Source of the DNA: Scalesia atractyloides
Lineage: Eukaryota; Streptophyta; Magnoliopsida; Asterales; Asteraceae
Assembly (NCBI GenBank): GCA_947069175.1
Contig: CAMTDV010000009.1
Span: forward strand, 11,479,663-11,543,662
Reading direction: 5' to 3'
Length of the DNA stretch: 64,000 nt
Below, piece after piece: positions 44,851 to 55,871 of the stretch (position 1 is the first letter of the stretch; every line of letters starts with the position of its first letter). The position numbers were made by a program, and so were the translations under genes. Below the pieces are notes generated by a model that did no database searches, was not told the DNA's origin, and saw nothing but the letters and a program-made list of their open reading frames with translations.

Positions 44851-45811
44851 GAATCATCACAATTATTTACTAAAACTATACAAATTTCACGAACTAATAC
44901 ATTAGTTGGAGGGTAATTTGGTAGACACGAAATAATGCATCAGTTGGTTTTGTGGGTAATATTGGCATGGTTTCAAAATGCATCACATAAGTACATTAGT
45001 CCTGAATGAGCGTGCAATTTGTATCTCCTAATTAACCCGTAATGAAGCTTAATTATTCGGATGTACTTTAACTCTTAAGTATCACCAAATTACCTAAAAT
45101 ATTAATGAGTCGATGAGACTAAAATTACCAACACTAACCACGATAATGCATTTAATATTACAATAATATATCTAAATATAGTATAAATATGCATCTAAAC
45201 TATTTACACTGTCATAGTTCTAACATAACATTGATTTGTTAAAAATCGTCCAAACACATAAATTTATGATACATCCAACCTATGAAAATAGTGATTCTAA
45301 AACCCCTAATAACACACATACCTACAGTCACTACCCATATCATATTCTCAATACTCTCACACATTTCACATACAAGAATTACCTACTACACGGCCCTATA
45401 TATAAATGTTAAATTATAGGGACGGGTTAAAATGAGAACCACAACGCATTATGAGAACCGTGAGTACTAGGCCATCGAAAGGTTTTTCCGAATATTTTTT
45501 TTGTCAAAAGTCATTACAAAAAATCACTTGTTTCAGCAAGAAATTTAAAAAAAAATGCCGCATACACACATTTACATGAGACGTAAAAAATATTTACCTT
45601 CGTACAAAATTTACATCAGCACGTAAAAAAACTTGCATCAGTCAAAACTACCGACTCGATAATTTTTTGTTACTTGTTTTTACATATGTGTTTTTAATAT
45701 TTTCATCTAGGTCTGTGCAAAAAAGTTTTTGACCCAACTCGCGTGAGAAGAAGAATTTCCACAACACTCACAGCTCGTGATGATTCTCATTTAAACCGAT
45801 CCCTTAAATTA
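44851..45811. other. Upstream region of the ATL gene, no other gene
   Basis: AT-rich noncoding DNA. 45420..45800 contains short phrases (GGTTCTCATTTTAACCC-like on the minus strand near 45420..45440 and CTCATTTAAACCGATCCC near 45786) in inverted orientation about 370 bp apart, possibly ends of a small non-autonomous element. Confidence 0.4.
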
Positions 45812-45820
45812 TATATATAG
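45812..45820 (+). promoter_or_regulatory. Likely TATA box of the ATL gene
   Basis: TATATATAG, about 260 bp before the ATG. A CT-rich run (CTCTCTCTCTCTC at 45910..45923), common in plant 5' UTRs, lies between. Confidence 0.5.
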
Positions 45821-46075
45821 CAACTCAGTTTAATGCTATCCATCAATAAATGCATTTATCTTCCTCTTCGTTTTTGAAATCTAGTTTGCTACCAGACTCC
45901 CATTTCATCACTCTCTCTCTCTCATTTTGACACGCATACAACTCAGAAACCGTGTAAAGTCCTATGAGTGCTCTTCTGTTTATGTGATTAATAAGAGATG
46001 AGATTCTCTTAATATTCACACAATTACACCAAAGATTCAAACTTTACGTATTTCTCTTGCTTCCCAGAAAAAAAA

Positions 46076-47443
46076 ATGGATTATAAAATCTTTGTTTCTA
46101 ACTATGAAAGACCTTACTTTTACACCCGGCCAATTCTCCCACCACCACCACCTCCGGCAACCGTTAGCCACCACTCACATGCTTTCAATCTAAACGATAA
46201 GGTGAGCCCAAATGTTCTACTCATCATCATAATTCTTGCAGTCATTTTCTTCATGTCTGGGTTGCTTCATCTTCTTGTTAGATACCTTATGAGACCAATT
46301 AATAGAGATCCAGATGATGAGTTTGATGATGTGAGTGTACTTCAAGGCCAGTTACAGCAACTGTTTCATCTCCATGACTCAGGCGTTGACCAGTCTTTCA
46401 TTGACAGATTGCCTGTTTTCAGTTACAAGTCAATTATTGGTGTGAAAGATCCTTTTGATTGTGCTGTGTGTTTGTGTGAGTTTGAAGGTGAAGATAAGCT
46501 TAGGTTATTGCCAAAATGTAGCCATGCATTTCATATGGATTGTATTGATACATGGTTATTGTCTCACTCCACTTGTCCTCTTTGTAGAGGTAGTTTGCTT
46601 TGTGATGTGACTCAAACTACTTGCTTTTCACCAATTGTGCTTGTTCTTGAATCTGGAAGTGGTGAGATTTCTAGAGAGGGTGTTAATAATGATCAACCTA
46701 ATGGTCCATCTATTGAACAAGTGAATTCCCATTTGAGTAATGTAGAATTTGAATTTGATAAAGGTGAAGTGGTGAAAGAAGATGAGGATAAGGAGAAAGT
46801 TGTTACTATTAAGCTTGGGAAGTTCAAGAGTGTGGGTGGTGGTGGTGGTGGTGAGGGGAGTGGTGGGAAGCAATCAATTGATGGTAGGAGGTGTTTTTCA
46901 ATGGGATGTTTTGAATATGTGATGAATGAGAGTTCATCTTTACAAGTACCAATTAGTACCCATGTAAAGAAACAAGCTAGCAAGAAATCTACTCTTCCAA
47001 TCACCTCGAGTCATCGGGTGGCAATGTCGGAATGCGGTGGTGATTCTAGGAGGGATTTCGAAGGAATTGATGTTTTTGGTGGTGGTGGTGGTGGTGCAAT
47101 TGGGAAAAGCAAGAGAGAGAGTTTTTCAGTGTCCAAGTCTTGGTTTAGGGGGCAGAAAGAGAAGGCTACATCAACGGCGACCGCCACCATTGGGCCGTCG
47201 AAAATTGGGTCATTCTCCTTCCGTTTTCCAGTACACCGGAATGAATCTAAGGCGAACCGAAGGGCTAATTCTGAATTAAGTATTGGGAGGTGGAAGGATG
47301 ATCAAGAAGTCCAAGTTTGTCAATGGTTGGATTCATTTTCACTAGAAGCATCAAAAACACCATCTTTTGCAAGGACTCTACTTTGGCTTATGGGTAGGCA
47401 ACAAATCAAGGCGGGTCATTCATCTACATCAACAAATGTTTAA
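46076..47443 (+). CDS. RING-H2 E3 ubiquitin ligase, ATL46/ATL47/ATL13-like
   Basis: 455 codons, one exon, ATG at 46076 in AAAAAAATGG context. A Pro-rich start (residues 20..28) precedes a single transmembrane helix at about 44..70 (VLLIIIILAVIFFMSGLLHL). The ATL GLD-like block is VDQSFIDRLPVFSYKSI (104..120). The RING-H2 has all ligands: C129, C132, C148, H150, H153, C156, C167, C170, with the P and W spacing expected for E2 binding (DTWLLSHSTCPLCR). The C-terminal half is low-complexity, with two Gly runs (GGGGGGEGSGG near residue 260 and a second near 340) and basic patches. Proteins of this type sit in a membrane and ubiquitinate partners through an E2; substrates are unknown. It resembles Arabidopsis ATL46/47/13 by the shared TM and RING blocks. 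It is the only intact cellular gene here. Confidence 0.93.
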   Translation: MDYKIFVSNYERPYFYTRPILPPPPPPATVSHHSHAFNLNDKVSPNVLLIIIILAVIFFMSGLLHLLVRYLMRPINRDPDDEFDDVSVLQGQLQQLFHLHDSGVDQSFIDRLPVFSYKSIIGVKDPFDCAVCLCEFEGEDKLRLLPKCSHAFHMDCIDTWLLSHSTCPLCRGSLLCDVTQTTCFSPIVLVLESGSGEISREGVNNDQPNGPSIEQVNSHLSNVEFEFDKGEVVKEDEDKEKVVTIKLGKFKSVGGGGGGEGSGGKQSIDGRRCFSMGCFEYVMNESSSLQVPISTHVKKQASKKSTLPITSSHRVAMSECGGDSRRDFEGIDVFGGGGGGAIGKSKRESFSVSKSWFRGQKEKATSTATATIGPSKIGSFSFRFPVHRNESKANRRANSELSIGRWKDDQEVQVCQWLDSFSLEASKTPSFARTLLWLMGRQQIKAGHSSTSTNV

Positions 47444-47753
47444 AACTTTTTTCACCCTCAAAATGTACCATTTACCAATGTTTTAAGGGTTTTTTTTGTC
47501 CAATATTAGGGGAGATTAGAGAATGATTAGTGAAATGCAACACAAAGAAATCAAGATTAAAACAATCTCAATACTAATTCTTAATTATAGATGCAATGTT
47601 GAAATTTCATATTGATTTCTTTTAGTTTCTTCTATAGTAGGAAGCTGTTGCATATTTTATTATCCCTAAATGCCATTTGCATTACATATCAAGCGTAACA
47701 TGGTATAGGTTATTTTTTATAAAATATGGGGTGGCAATTACTAAAATATATAG
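47444..47753 (+). other. 3' flank of the ATL gene
   Basis: AT-rich noncoding DNA, presumably the 3' UTR and terminator. No further gene before the LTR at 47754. Confidence 0.5.
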
Positions 47754-48257
47754 TGTTGGATATTTTAGTGTAATTTGAAATTGCGTGTGACGTTCAAATA
47801 AGAGTGCACACTTATTTGAATGTCATCGGGACTAACGGGGGATCCAAGGGGGCAGCGCCCCCGAGAGAAGCAGGGTCCAAGGGGCGGGAGCCCCTGGCTG
47901 GGGTCGAAATTTTTTATTTTGGACAAAAGTCTTATAACAAAAATGCATCAGAAACTCAATTTCGGGCTAAATGTGCAATTTTAGACCTTGAGGGACTAAA
48001 GGTGTTTTTGTCCAAAACGAAAATTGCAAGCAGTTGTGGAAACAACTGAAAATACGCTCCTGCAGATCAGTTTCATTCTCTGGACGAATTTTCATTCGTA
48101 ACTTATCCCCAAAATCTCACAATCAAAATTTCATACAGAAATCTAGAATCGAATCTGATTTTATCAGATCAAAGATTGGTAGCCACTCCAATTGTTTGAT
48201 CTGAAAGTGACTACACGACTTCAGATTTATCCAAGCAAATTTCGATTTTTCCCAACA
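47754..48257 (+). repeat. 5' LTR of the plus-strand copia element
   Basis: 504 bp. Contains GC-rich inverted repeats (GGGGGCAGCGCCCCC near 47849 and AGGGGCGGGAGCCCCT near 47879) in an otherwise AT-rich LTR. Confidence 0.9.
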
Positions 48258-48280
48258 AAGATCAAACAATTTCAGTGAAG

Positions 48281-49180
48281 ATGACAAGCGGTGGTGAATC
48301 TGCGAAGGCTATGACGAACAAATTTGTGAAATTGAAAAAGTTTGAAGGGCAAGACTTTCGTCGCTGGCAAAAGAAGATGCATTTTCTGTTGACGACTTTG
48401 AAAGTGGTGTACGTTCTGAGTACCCAGATGCCTGAGGAAGTGACGGATGAAACGCTGGAACAAACTCGGAAGCGTGGAAAGTGGCTGAATGATGATTACA
48501 TCTGTCGTGGGCATATTCTGAATGGTATGTGTGACTCTCTTTTCGATATTTATCAAAATGTTGAATCTGCAAAAGAACTGTGGGAATTACTAGAGGCCAA
48601 ATACATGGCTGAAGACACATCTAGTAAGAAATTCTTAGTCAGTGATTTTATGAATTATAAAATGATTGATGATAGACCCATCGTGAAACAATATAATGAA
48701 TCTCTAAGAATCCTGGGTCAATTCGAACAACATGGTTTGAAGATGGATGAAGCAATTTATGTTCCATCTATCATTGATAAACTTCCTCCTTCATGGAAAG
48801 ATTTTAAACATACTTTAAAACATAAGAAGGAGGAAATGAATCTGGTTGAACTTGGAAGTTGTTTTCGAATTGAGGAGTCTTGTAGGGCCATGGAAAATGT
48901 TAACAAAGATAAACACGTTGGTGGGTCTTCTGTTAACATAGTGGAAGAAAGTGGTCCTAGTTTCAAACATTCTAACAAGGGAAACAACAAAAGGAAGTTT
49001 CAAAGTGGGCCTAACAAGAAGAACAAGGCTTTGAAGTATGCAAAACAGACCAAGGATCAAGGCTGTTGGAGTGTGGTAAACCGGGACACTTCAAGAGAGA
49101 TTGTCGTGTTGGTAAAGCCAAGAATGAAGCTGGTACTAGTGGATCCTCGAAGGATTCAAAGCAACAAGTTCAGAAATTAA
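48281..49180 (+). pseudogene. Copia Gag, frameshifted at the zinc knuckle
   Basis: ATG at 48281 (MTSGGESAKAMTNKFVKLKK). A UBN2-type Gag domain follows: FEGQDFRRWQKKMHFLLTTL, DDYICRGHILNGMCDSLFDI, SAKELWELLEAKYMAEDTSS, PPSWKDFKHTLKHKKEEMNL. After a Lys/Asn-rich linker the frame reads CWSVVNRD; loss of one G near 49068 has shifted the zinc knuckle (ECGKPGHFKRDCRVGK) into another frame. The usual role is RNA packaging in virus-like particles in the cytoplasm. Confidence 0.85.
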
Positions 49181-50140
49181 ACTTTAATTATAATTCGGAT
49201 GTGAATTATGTGTCACTAATTTCTGAAGCATTTTATGTGCAGGATGATTTTGTTGCTTGGTGGTACGACTCGGGAGCAACAAGTCATCTATGTAAGGATC
49301 GAAGATGGTTCAAGGACCTTACATTAATTGAAGATGGATCTGTTTTAAAGATGGGAAATATTGCAACCGGGCCATTCCACGGAATTGGAAGTGTAGTACT
49401 AGTATTTACTTCGGGAAAAACTATAAGTTTAAGTAATGTATTGTATGTACCCGGCATTCGGAAAAACTTGTTATCCGGTATTGTATTAAATAATTACGGG
49501 TACAAACAAGTGTTAGAATGTGACAATTATATCTTGTCAAGACATGGTTCTTTTATCGGATTTGGTTATCTATGTAATGGTATGATTATGTTAAATCTAG
49601 AAGTGCTGTTTAGTGATAATTCTGTTTGTATGATTGATTCTAGTGTAAATTCATCTAAATCTGAATTATGGCATGCTAGATTAGGACATGTACATTATAA
49701 ATGACTAATGGAAATGTCTAAAATGAGCTTGATTCCGGCAGTAAATTTAACAAATGAAAAATGCCATGTCTGCAAGTTGAATAAAATAACTAGAAAAGCA
49801 TTCATGCAACATGTTACTAGAGAAAGTAAACTATTAGATCTGGTACATAGTGATCTATGTGATTTTCATGGTACACCATCATTAGGTTACAAGAAGTATG
49901 TTGTAACCTTTATAGACGATGCCACTAGATTCTGTTACATTTACTTGTTACATGCAAAAGATGAAGCTCTGGAAATGTTTAAAATCTATAAACAAGAAGT
50001 GGAGCTTCATCAAAGTGAATTGATCAAAACCATACATAAGGATAGAGGTGGTGAGTATTTTGATCCGGAATATTTCCAATCAACTGGAATAACACACCGG
50101 GACAAAATGGTGTGGCAGAAAGGAAGAATAGGACACTAAA
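49066..50140 (+). pseudogene. Copia zinc knuckle, protease, pre-integrase and integrase start
   Basis: Starts in the shifted knuckle frame (ECGKPGHFKRDC). The protease active site is WYDSGATSHLC (near 49263), with ISLSNVLYVPGIRKNLLSG after it. The pre-integrase domain (LWHARLGHVHYK) ends at a TGA at 49702..49704 where CGA is expected, probably a C-to-T change. The frame then continues (CHVCKLNKITRK, LLDLVHSDLCDFHG, VVTFIDDATRFCYIYLL, IKTIHKDRGGEYFD). A small deletion near 50085 shifts the NGVAERKNRTLKEM region out of frame. The D,D part of the DDE core is visible; the E region is in the next frame. Confidence 0.85.
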
Positions 50141-52190
50141 AGAGATGGTTAATACCATGTTGTCCCATTCGGTTCTAAATAATGGGTTTTAGGGAGAGGA
50201 TATGTTGACAGCCTGCTATTTGTTGAACAGGGTTCCTAATAAAAGGAACAAAACAACCCCTTTTGAGCTTTGGTATAAAAAGCCACCCGAATTGAAAAAA
50301 CTAAGAGTTTGGGGTTGTAGAGCCGTGGTAAGGCTCAATGATCCTAAGATAAGAAACTTAGGGGAAAGAGGTATAGAATGCATTTTCATTGGATATGTTG
50401 AGCACTCATTTGCTCACAGGTTCTATGTAATAGAACCAAATGACCACGTTTCAGTATATACGGTTATTGAGGCAAGAAGTGGAAATGTAGAATATGATGA
50501 AGAAAGATTCACATCTATACCTAGGCCAAATGATATGAATCCTTCTCTTAAGATTTCTAGTGAAAAGAAATCATGCCTTCAACTAGCACTAAACCAAGAA
50601 GGAGTTCAAGAGAAAGAAAGGCCAAGTCTTATGGTAACGATTTTCAACTCTATTAGTTGAGGGATCTAGGATTGATATTGATTTTCAATATCAATATTGC
50701 TTCCATGTTGATGAGGATCCAAACACATATAGTGAAGCAATGGCTTCACGGGATGTTTCATTTTGGAAAGAAGCCATCCAAGATGAAATGGATTCTATTT
50801 TGCAAAATAACACTTGGAAATTGGTGGATTTACCTCCTGGTTATAAACCATTGGAAAGTAAATGGATCTTCAAGAGGAAGATGAAGGTGGATGGTACTAT
50901 TGATAAGTTCAAAGCCAGATTAGTAATCCAAGGGTTTAGACAAAATGAGGGTATTGACTTTTTTGATACATATGCTCCTGTAGCAAGGATATCCACCATT
51001 AGATTATTATTAGCACTTGCTGCTTTACATAATCTTGTAATTCACAAAATGGATGTAAAAACTGCATTTCTAAATGGTGAATTAGATGAGGAGATTTACA
51101 TGAAACAACCAGAAGGGTTTGTTATGTCTGGAAGTGAAAACAAGGTGTGTAAACTAATTAAATCTCTTTATGATTTGAAGCAAGCACCCAAACAGTGGCA
51201 TCAAAAGTTTGATGAGATTGTATTGTCTAATGGTTTTGCTTTAAACCAAGCATATAAATGTGTTTATAGCAAGTTTGATGCTTCTGGAAACGGAGTCTTG
51301 ATCTGTTTGTATGTAGATGATATGTTGATTTTTGGCACTAACCAAGATCAAGTTGATAGAACAAAAGAATTCTTATCATCTATGTTTGCTATGAAAGGTA
51401 TGGGGGAGGCTGAGGTGATTTTAGGTATTAAAATCAAACGTGAGAACATGGGCATTTCAATCTCTCAATCACAATATATTGAGAAGATCTTGAACAAGTT
51501 CAATTTCAAGGATTGTTCTCCCGCAAGTACTCTTGTTGATCCTAGTCTGAAGCTATTACCTAATAAAGGTATTGCAGTATCTCCACTTGAGTACTCAAGA
51601 ACGATTGGATCACTTATGTACGCTATGATCAGCACCAGACCGGATATAGCGTATGTTGTTGGAAAACTTAGTAGGTTTACTAGCAATCCTAGTACTCATC
51701 ACTGGCAAGCACTAGGTCGAGTATTCAAATACTTGAAAGGAACCATGGATTATGGTCTGACTTACATTGGATTTCCTTCAGTGATTGAAGGATATTCAGA
51801 TGCAAGTTGGATAAACAATAAGGAAGATCATTCTTCCATAAGTGGTTGGGTATTCCTACTTTGGGGAGGTGCCATTTCTTGGGCTTCAAAGAAACAAACT
51901 TGCATAACTGATTCAACAATGGAGTCTGGGTTTGTAGCATTAGCCGCAGCTGGCAAAGAAGCTGTGGCTAAGAAACTTGATTTATGAGATTCCATTGTGG
52001 CCAAAAACCAATGGCTCCCATTTCTATAGGGTGTGATAGTGAAGCTACACTGGCTAAGGCATATAGTCAAGTGTATAAAGGCAAGTCAAGACACTTAGGT
52101 GTGAGACATAGCATGGTTCTTGAGCTCATCATGCATGGTGCGATTTCGGTTGAGTATGTGAGAACTCAACAAGAACTTAGCTGATCAGTA
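50141..52190 (+). pseudogene. Copia integrase end, reverse transcriptase and RNase H
   Basis: A TAG near 50190 replaces the Trp of NNGFWGED. The frame 50202..50660 follows (LTACYLLNRVPNKRNKTTPF, ELWYKKPPELKKLRVWGCRA). The RT is mostly intact as one frame, 50740..51987: WKLVDLPPGYKPLESKWIFK, FDTYAPVARISTIRLLLALA, MDVKTAFLNGELDEEIYM, LKQAPKQWHQKFDE and the catalytic CLYVDDMLIFG near 51310. RNase H begins with GYSDASWINNKEDHSSISGW and KKQTCITDSTMESGFVALAA. A frameshift near 51965 puts the end (IGCDSEATLAKAYSQVYKGK, RHLGVRHSMVLELI) in another frame. Confidence 0.88.
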
Positions 52191-52773
52191 AACCAAAGGG
52201 TTAACTAGAGATCTCGTGAAAGGTTCAGCTGTGGGATTAGGGTTAAAGTCCATCTGAAAACTCTCATGTTAAGATACCTAATTCCTACCTAATATGATGT
52301 TAGGTGCAGAATTCAATATGGAAAGCTTAACATCTAGAGTTTGGAACACAACATTAAAATTATCCCAAAGGTATGTATTTAGATATGCAAGTTAAGGAAG
52401 GTTGAGGTATTTCTTCTTAATAGCTCTTTTGAAAAATTGCATTTGCAGGTGCAAGAGTAAAAGAGCTACCGATATGAGCATGAAGTTTAGCTGCTTCAAG
52501 AAGCTTGGACTTGGCTTTGATATACTTATGAAGGATAGGGATATAGGCTAGTAAAAGATAGTGTCAAGTTAGATCTATGTATGTAAACTAATGTGTATAT
52601 TATCTTCATGTATTCAGTATGGATATTAAGGGTTCAATCCTTAGAGACACCCTTAAATTCGAAAATTTGGAATGTGTAATATACTAATATGAAATTCAAT
52701 CGTCACGACATTTCATTTATGCCTTTGTTTGTTTGATTGCTGTGAACAAGTGAGTTAATCTATGATTACACTA
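52191..52773 (+). other. 3' noncoding region of the copia element
   Basis: Between RNase H and the polypurine tract; no frame of note. Confidence 0.6.
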
Positions 52774-52787
52774 AAATGGGGGAGGTA
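52774..52787 (+). other. Polypurine tract of the copia element
   Basis: AAATGGGGGAGGTA directly before TGTTG of the 3' LTR. Confidence 0.85.
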
Positions 52788-53307
52788 TGTTGCATATTCT
52801 AGTGTAATTTGAGATTGCGTGTGACGTTCAAATAAGAATGCACGCTTATTTGAATGTCATCGGGACTAACGGGGGATCTAAGGGGTAGCGCCCCCGAGAG
52901 AAGCAGGGTCCAAGGGGCAGAGCCCCTGGCTGGGGTCGAGCTGCAGGGTCCAAGGGGAGAGCCCCTGGCTGGACAATATTCCTTTATCAAAAATGCATCA
53001 GAAACTCAATTTCGGGCTAAATGTGCAATTTTGCAACTTGAGGGACTAAAGGTGTTTTTGTCCAAAACGAAAACTGCAAGCAGTTGTGGAAACAACTGAA
53101 AATACGCTCCTGCAGATCAGTTTCATTCTCTGGACGAATTTTCATTCGTAACTTATCCCCAAAATCTCATAATCAAAATTTCATACAGAAATCTAGAATC
53201 AAATCTGATTTTATCCGATCAAAGATTGGTAGCCACTCCAATTGTTTGATCTGAAAGTGACCACACGACTTCAGATTTATCCAAGCAAATTTCGATTTTT
53301 CCCAACA
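52788..53307 (+). repeat. 3' LTR of the plus-strand copia element
   Basis: 520 bp. Differs from the 5' LTR by substitutions and by a duplicated GC-rich segment: GGGTCCAAGGGG..AGAGCCCCTGGCTGG appears twice here (near 52906 and 52947) and once in the 5' LTR, while a short AT stretch (ttttttattttgg) is lost. Confidence 0.9.
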
Positions 53308-53527
53308 TATAATGATGCCATTTCCTATCTATTAATTGGTAAAATTATGTGGTGTCTGAATATCATTGTTCAGCCATGTAGTGTCCCTATAGCTTTATGT
53401 ACTACTTAGATCGTACGATGCGTTTTCCAGACAACATGGAGCCTTCCACGACGCTGGCACACCACCCCGTGCTATGGCGTGGTGGTGACATGGAGAGGAG
53501 GGTAGAGAGAATTTCATAGGCGTAGAG
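53308..53527. other. Short gap between two retroelements
   Basis: GC-richer phrases (CACACCACCCCGTGCTATGG, GCGTGGTGGTGACATGG) form an imperfect inverted repeat. The same kind of sequence continues after element B2 (60840..60880), so B2 is inserted into it. Confidence 0.45.
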
Positions 53528-53710
53528 TGTAACATCCGTAAAAAACGGATTTACCAAACCCGCTCCGTTTATCAACCGAACAGTCAGTTAAAATTTTCGT
53601 TACGAATTAAATGCCCAAAATAATTTTAAACGATACATAATCAATTATTATACGGAATATATAATTAGTTTTTGAAAAACTGTTAAAAATCGCAAAATAA
53701 AAATGTTTTG

Positions 53711-53794
53711 GTTCTGCCGGGTTTCGAACCCGGGTCAGTACCGATCCAACAACAACTTAACACACAACACACAAACCACTGCGCCACTGATGTC
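53711..53794 (-). other. tRNA-like unit, antisense in U3 of B2 (5' LTR)
   Basis: On the minus strand: head ATCAGTGGCGCAGTGGTTTG, end GACCCGGGTTCGAAACCCGG; a perfect T-stem with loop TTCGAAA. Same position and orientation relative to the element as in A and B1. Confidence 0.65.
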
Positions 53795-54046
53795 TTTTGT
53801 TAACCATTAAGATCATTTAATTGATATCATGACTTTTCAAATTCAAAACCGGCGCCCAAAAGTTCAGTCGTCGGAAATCCCGGTAATCTCGCGAAACTTA
53901 ACGTTTCTTTCAGTTATAACGTAAATCATAAACGCCATATCGGTTATAACCGATGTTTGAGTCCGCGACCAAAGTCATAACCGCCGGAGAAATTCAAACC
54001 AATGAATCCAGTTGGAAATCGGGCCAAGTACATCGACGATTTGCCC

Positions 54047-54054
54047 TATAAAAA
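54047..54054 (+). promoter_or_regulatory. TATA box of B2 (5' LTR)
   Basis: CCCTATAAAAACC, equivalent to the TATA motifs of A and B1. Confidence 0.6.
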
Positions 54055-54517
54055 CCACCTCGAACTTCTGCAAACCTTTTCACTCAAACTCACTCGCCGG
54101 AATAGCTCTGCTCATCACCAGAAAACCGGGTTCTTCATTTCTGAACCTTACTGAACCCCCTGAGCTCATACCGGAGATACCCACACCCTTTGTAAGCTTT
54201 CCGGAGACTCGTTGCTGCAAGACACCTGACGCCGGAGCCTATTGCTGTCGCCGGAGTTCTGCCGGAAAACAGAGGAATTCAATCGGTTAATCTCACTCGT
54301 GGTTAAAACCACTTCGCGTGCATTCAACATCATCAACCGAACGCACCCACGGTGAGTGAATCTTACAACTCCCCCTTTTAATTACACGTTTTGGGGTGTG
54401 TCATGTGTCACAAAATAATAAACTTGTTTATTTAAACTTGTGCCATACCATGTCATGATCTAAACTTAGATTGTTTATATTGTTGTGATTCCTTATTTCA
54501 TTTGTCAAATTATATGA

Positions 54518-54720
54518 AATTCATTCATTAAGCCCATCAGTTCCTCGTGGGAGACGAGTTGAACAACGCGTGCCTCAAAACCAATTCATTATTGTTCATG
54601 TGTGTATCATTGAGTTTATATTGTTTGTAGTTGTGTCATTCATATTATCATGTTTATGCAATTCATTCATTAGGCCCATCAGTTCCTCGTGAGAGACGAG
54701 TTGAGCAACGCGTGCCTCTA
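54518..54720 (+). repeat. Duplicated hairpin block in the B2 LTR
   Basis: Two copies of about 63 bp (54518..54580 and 54660..54720), each with CTCGTGGGAGACGAG or CTCGTGAGAGACGAG (a 5-bp stem CTCGT/ACGAG) inside an outer pair GTTC/GAAC in copy one and GTTC/GAGC (G-U tolerated) in copy two, then CAACGCGTGCCTC. B1 has one copy of the block near 31470..31515. The 3' LTR of B2 has the same pair (60235..60435). Confidence 0.65.
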
Positions 54721-55123
54721 ATGTTCCATTATTGTTCATGTGTGTTTTATTTAATATCTTATGATTGTTGAATAAGTTTACATCTATTTTTACTCATGTT
54801 TGGTTGTGCACATATTTCATAATCAATTTAAATAAACTTGTTCAAATGTTTTCCATAGGATTCACTCGCCAACATTATGTTGATCCAAAAACCCTTTTAC
54901 ACATGATACAGGTGAACATATTGAAGCAAAGAAAACATAGGAAATGCCTTAGAAGAGAACAAAGAAGCTTAGATTGATAGTTAGAACATGTTGTAATTCT
55001 TATTGTAAATTTCCATTAAATTGTATTAATGAATATGAAACGCATAATAAATGTCATGAGCTTTGATGATAACCCAATCATGCCCCGATCACCTTTTCCG
55101 CTGCGGGTCGGGGTGTGACAGAT

Positions 55124-55137
55124 TGGTATCAGAGCCA
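55124..55137 (+). other. Primer-binding site of B2
   Basis: TGGTATCAGAGCCA, complement of initiator tRNA-Met, three bases after the LTR. Confidence 0.9.
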
Positions 55138-55871
55138 TGACTATAGGGATATAGGATAGGTTATTAGACCCTTAGAGCCTATACTATAGTCTGCCTAAAT
55201 TTTAATTGATTAGGTGGTTACATACAAACTTGTGATATTTTTTTGTTTCATATTTGTTTACATTTACAGTCAACCATACATGCTTATATACATATTCATT
55301 ATACATATATCGATGTTCATGTATTCAATTTATTTTCATACTCTCATTATCCAAAGATTTTGTGCAATTTTCAAATCTCATCAAAGTAAGATCTGCGACG
55401 GGCATGTAGTAACTGGAAGGGTACAAGTACCGGTAGTCGGAACGTCCTGTCTAGGTTGGCATTCGTATAAATCCAATATAACGGACCAGTTTGCCTACCT
55501 GGGGACCAACGATGAGAGTACGAAGGACCTATTAGGCCAAAGCATGCCACACCAAACGTCGTTCGAACTAACCTACTTTGAGGTGTCACCGTGTCTACAC
55601 CTGGACACATTCCGAATATCACACGTTGTATACATATTTCTCGATTTTCTCCGGGTTTTTGTGTACGCAACCTGGCAAACCCGTGCGAACCATATGAAAA
55701 ACCGGTATTCATGGGGGCCCACATGATTACACAGGTAAAGTATGGCGGCATGTAGGGCCTAATGGCGAGCAAAACCCAAGACATCCTATGGATGTAGTAG
55801 ATTTATTTTTCTATAATTATTTTATGAATGTTCATTCCTAATGCGACCCATGAACCCAAATCGCTCAACAA
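55138..55871 (+). other. Untranslated leader of B2
   Basis: Homologous to the leaders of A and B1 in the same order (GACGGGCATGTAGTAACTGG, GTATTCATGGGGGCCCACAT, GACATCCTATGGATGTAG). Open frames are incidental. Confidence 0.7.

Larger units (their letters stand above)
47754..53307 (+). mobile_element. Ty1/copia retrotransposon, complete ends, coding region decayed
   Basis: LTRs 47754..48257 and 52788..53307, both TGTTG..CAACA; flanks tatag and tataa suggest a target duplication with one mismatch. Order Gag, protease, integrase, RT, RNase H. At least six disabling changes: frameshifts near 49068, 50090 and 51965, and nonsense changes near 49704 and 50190. It sits about 310 bp downstream of the ATL stop codon, in the same orientation. 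I do not see the usual initiator tRNA-Met primer-binding site after the 5' LTR, so its primer is unresolved. Confidence 0.9.
53528..55120 (+). repeat. 5' LTR of B2
   Basis: 1593 bp, TGTAACATCC..GGGTGTGACA. One antisense tRNA-like unit, a TATA box (54047), and a duplicated hairpin block (54518..54720). Confidence 0.93.

Noticed and set aside
46628..47279. Alternative frames within the ATL gene
   Set aside because: Shadows of the RING-H2 coding sequence, caused by GGT and Ser-rich repeats.
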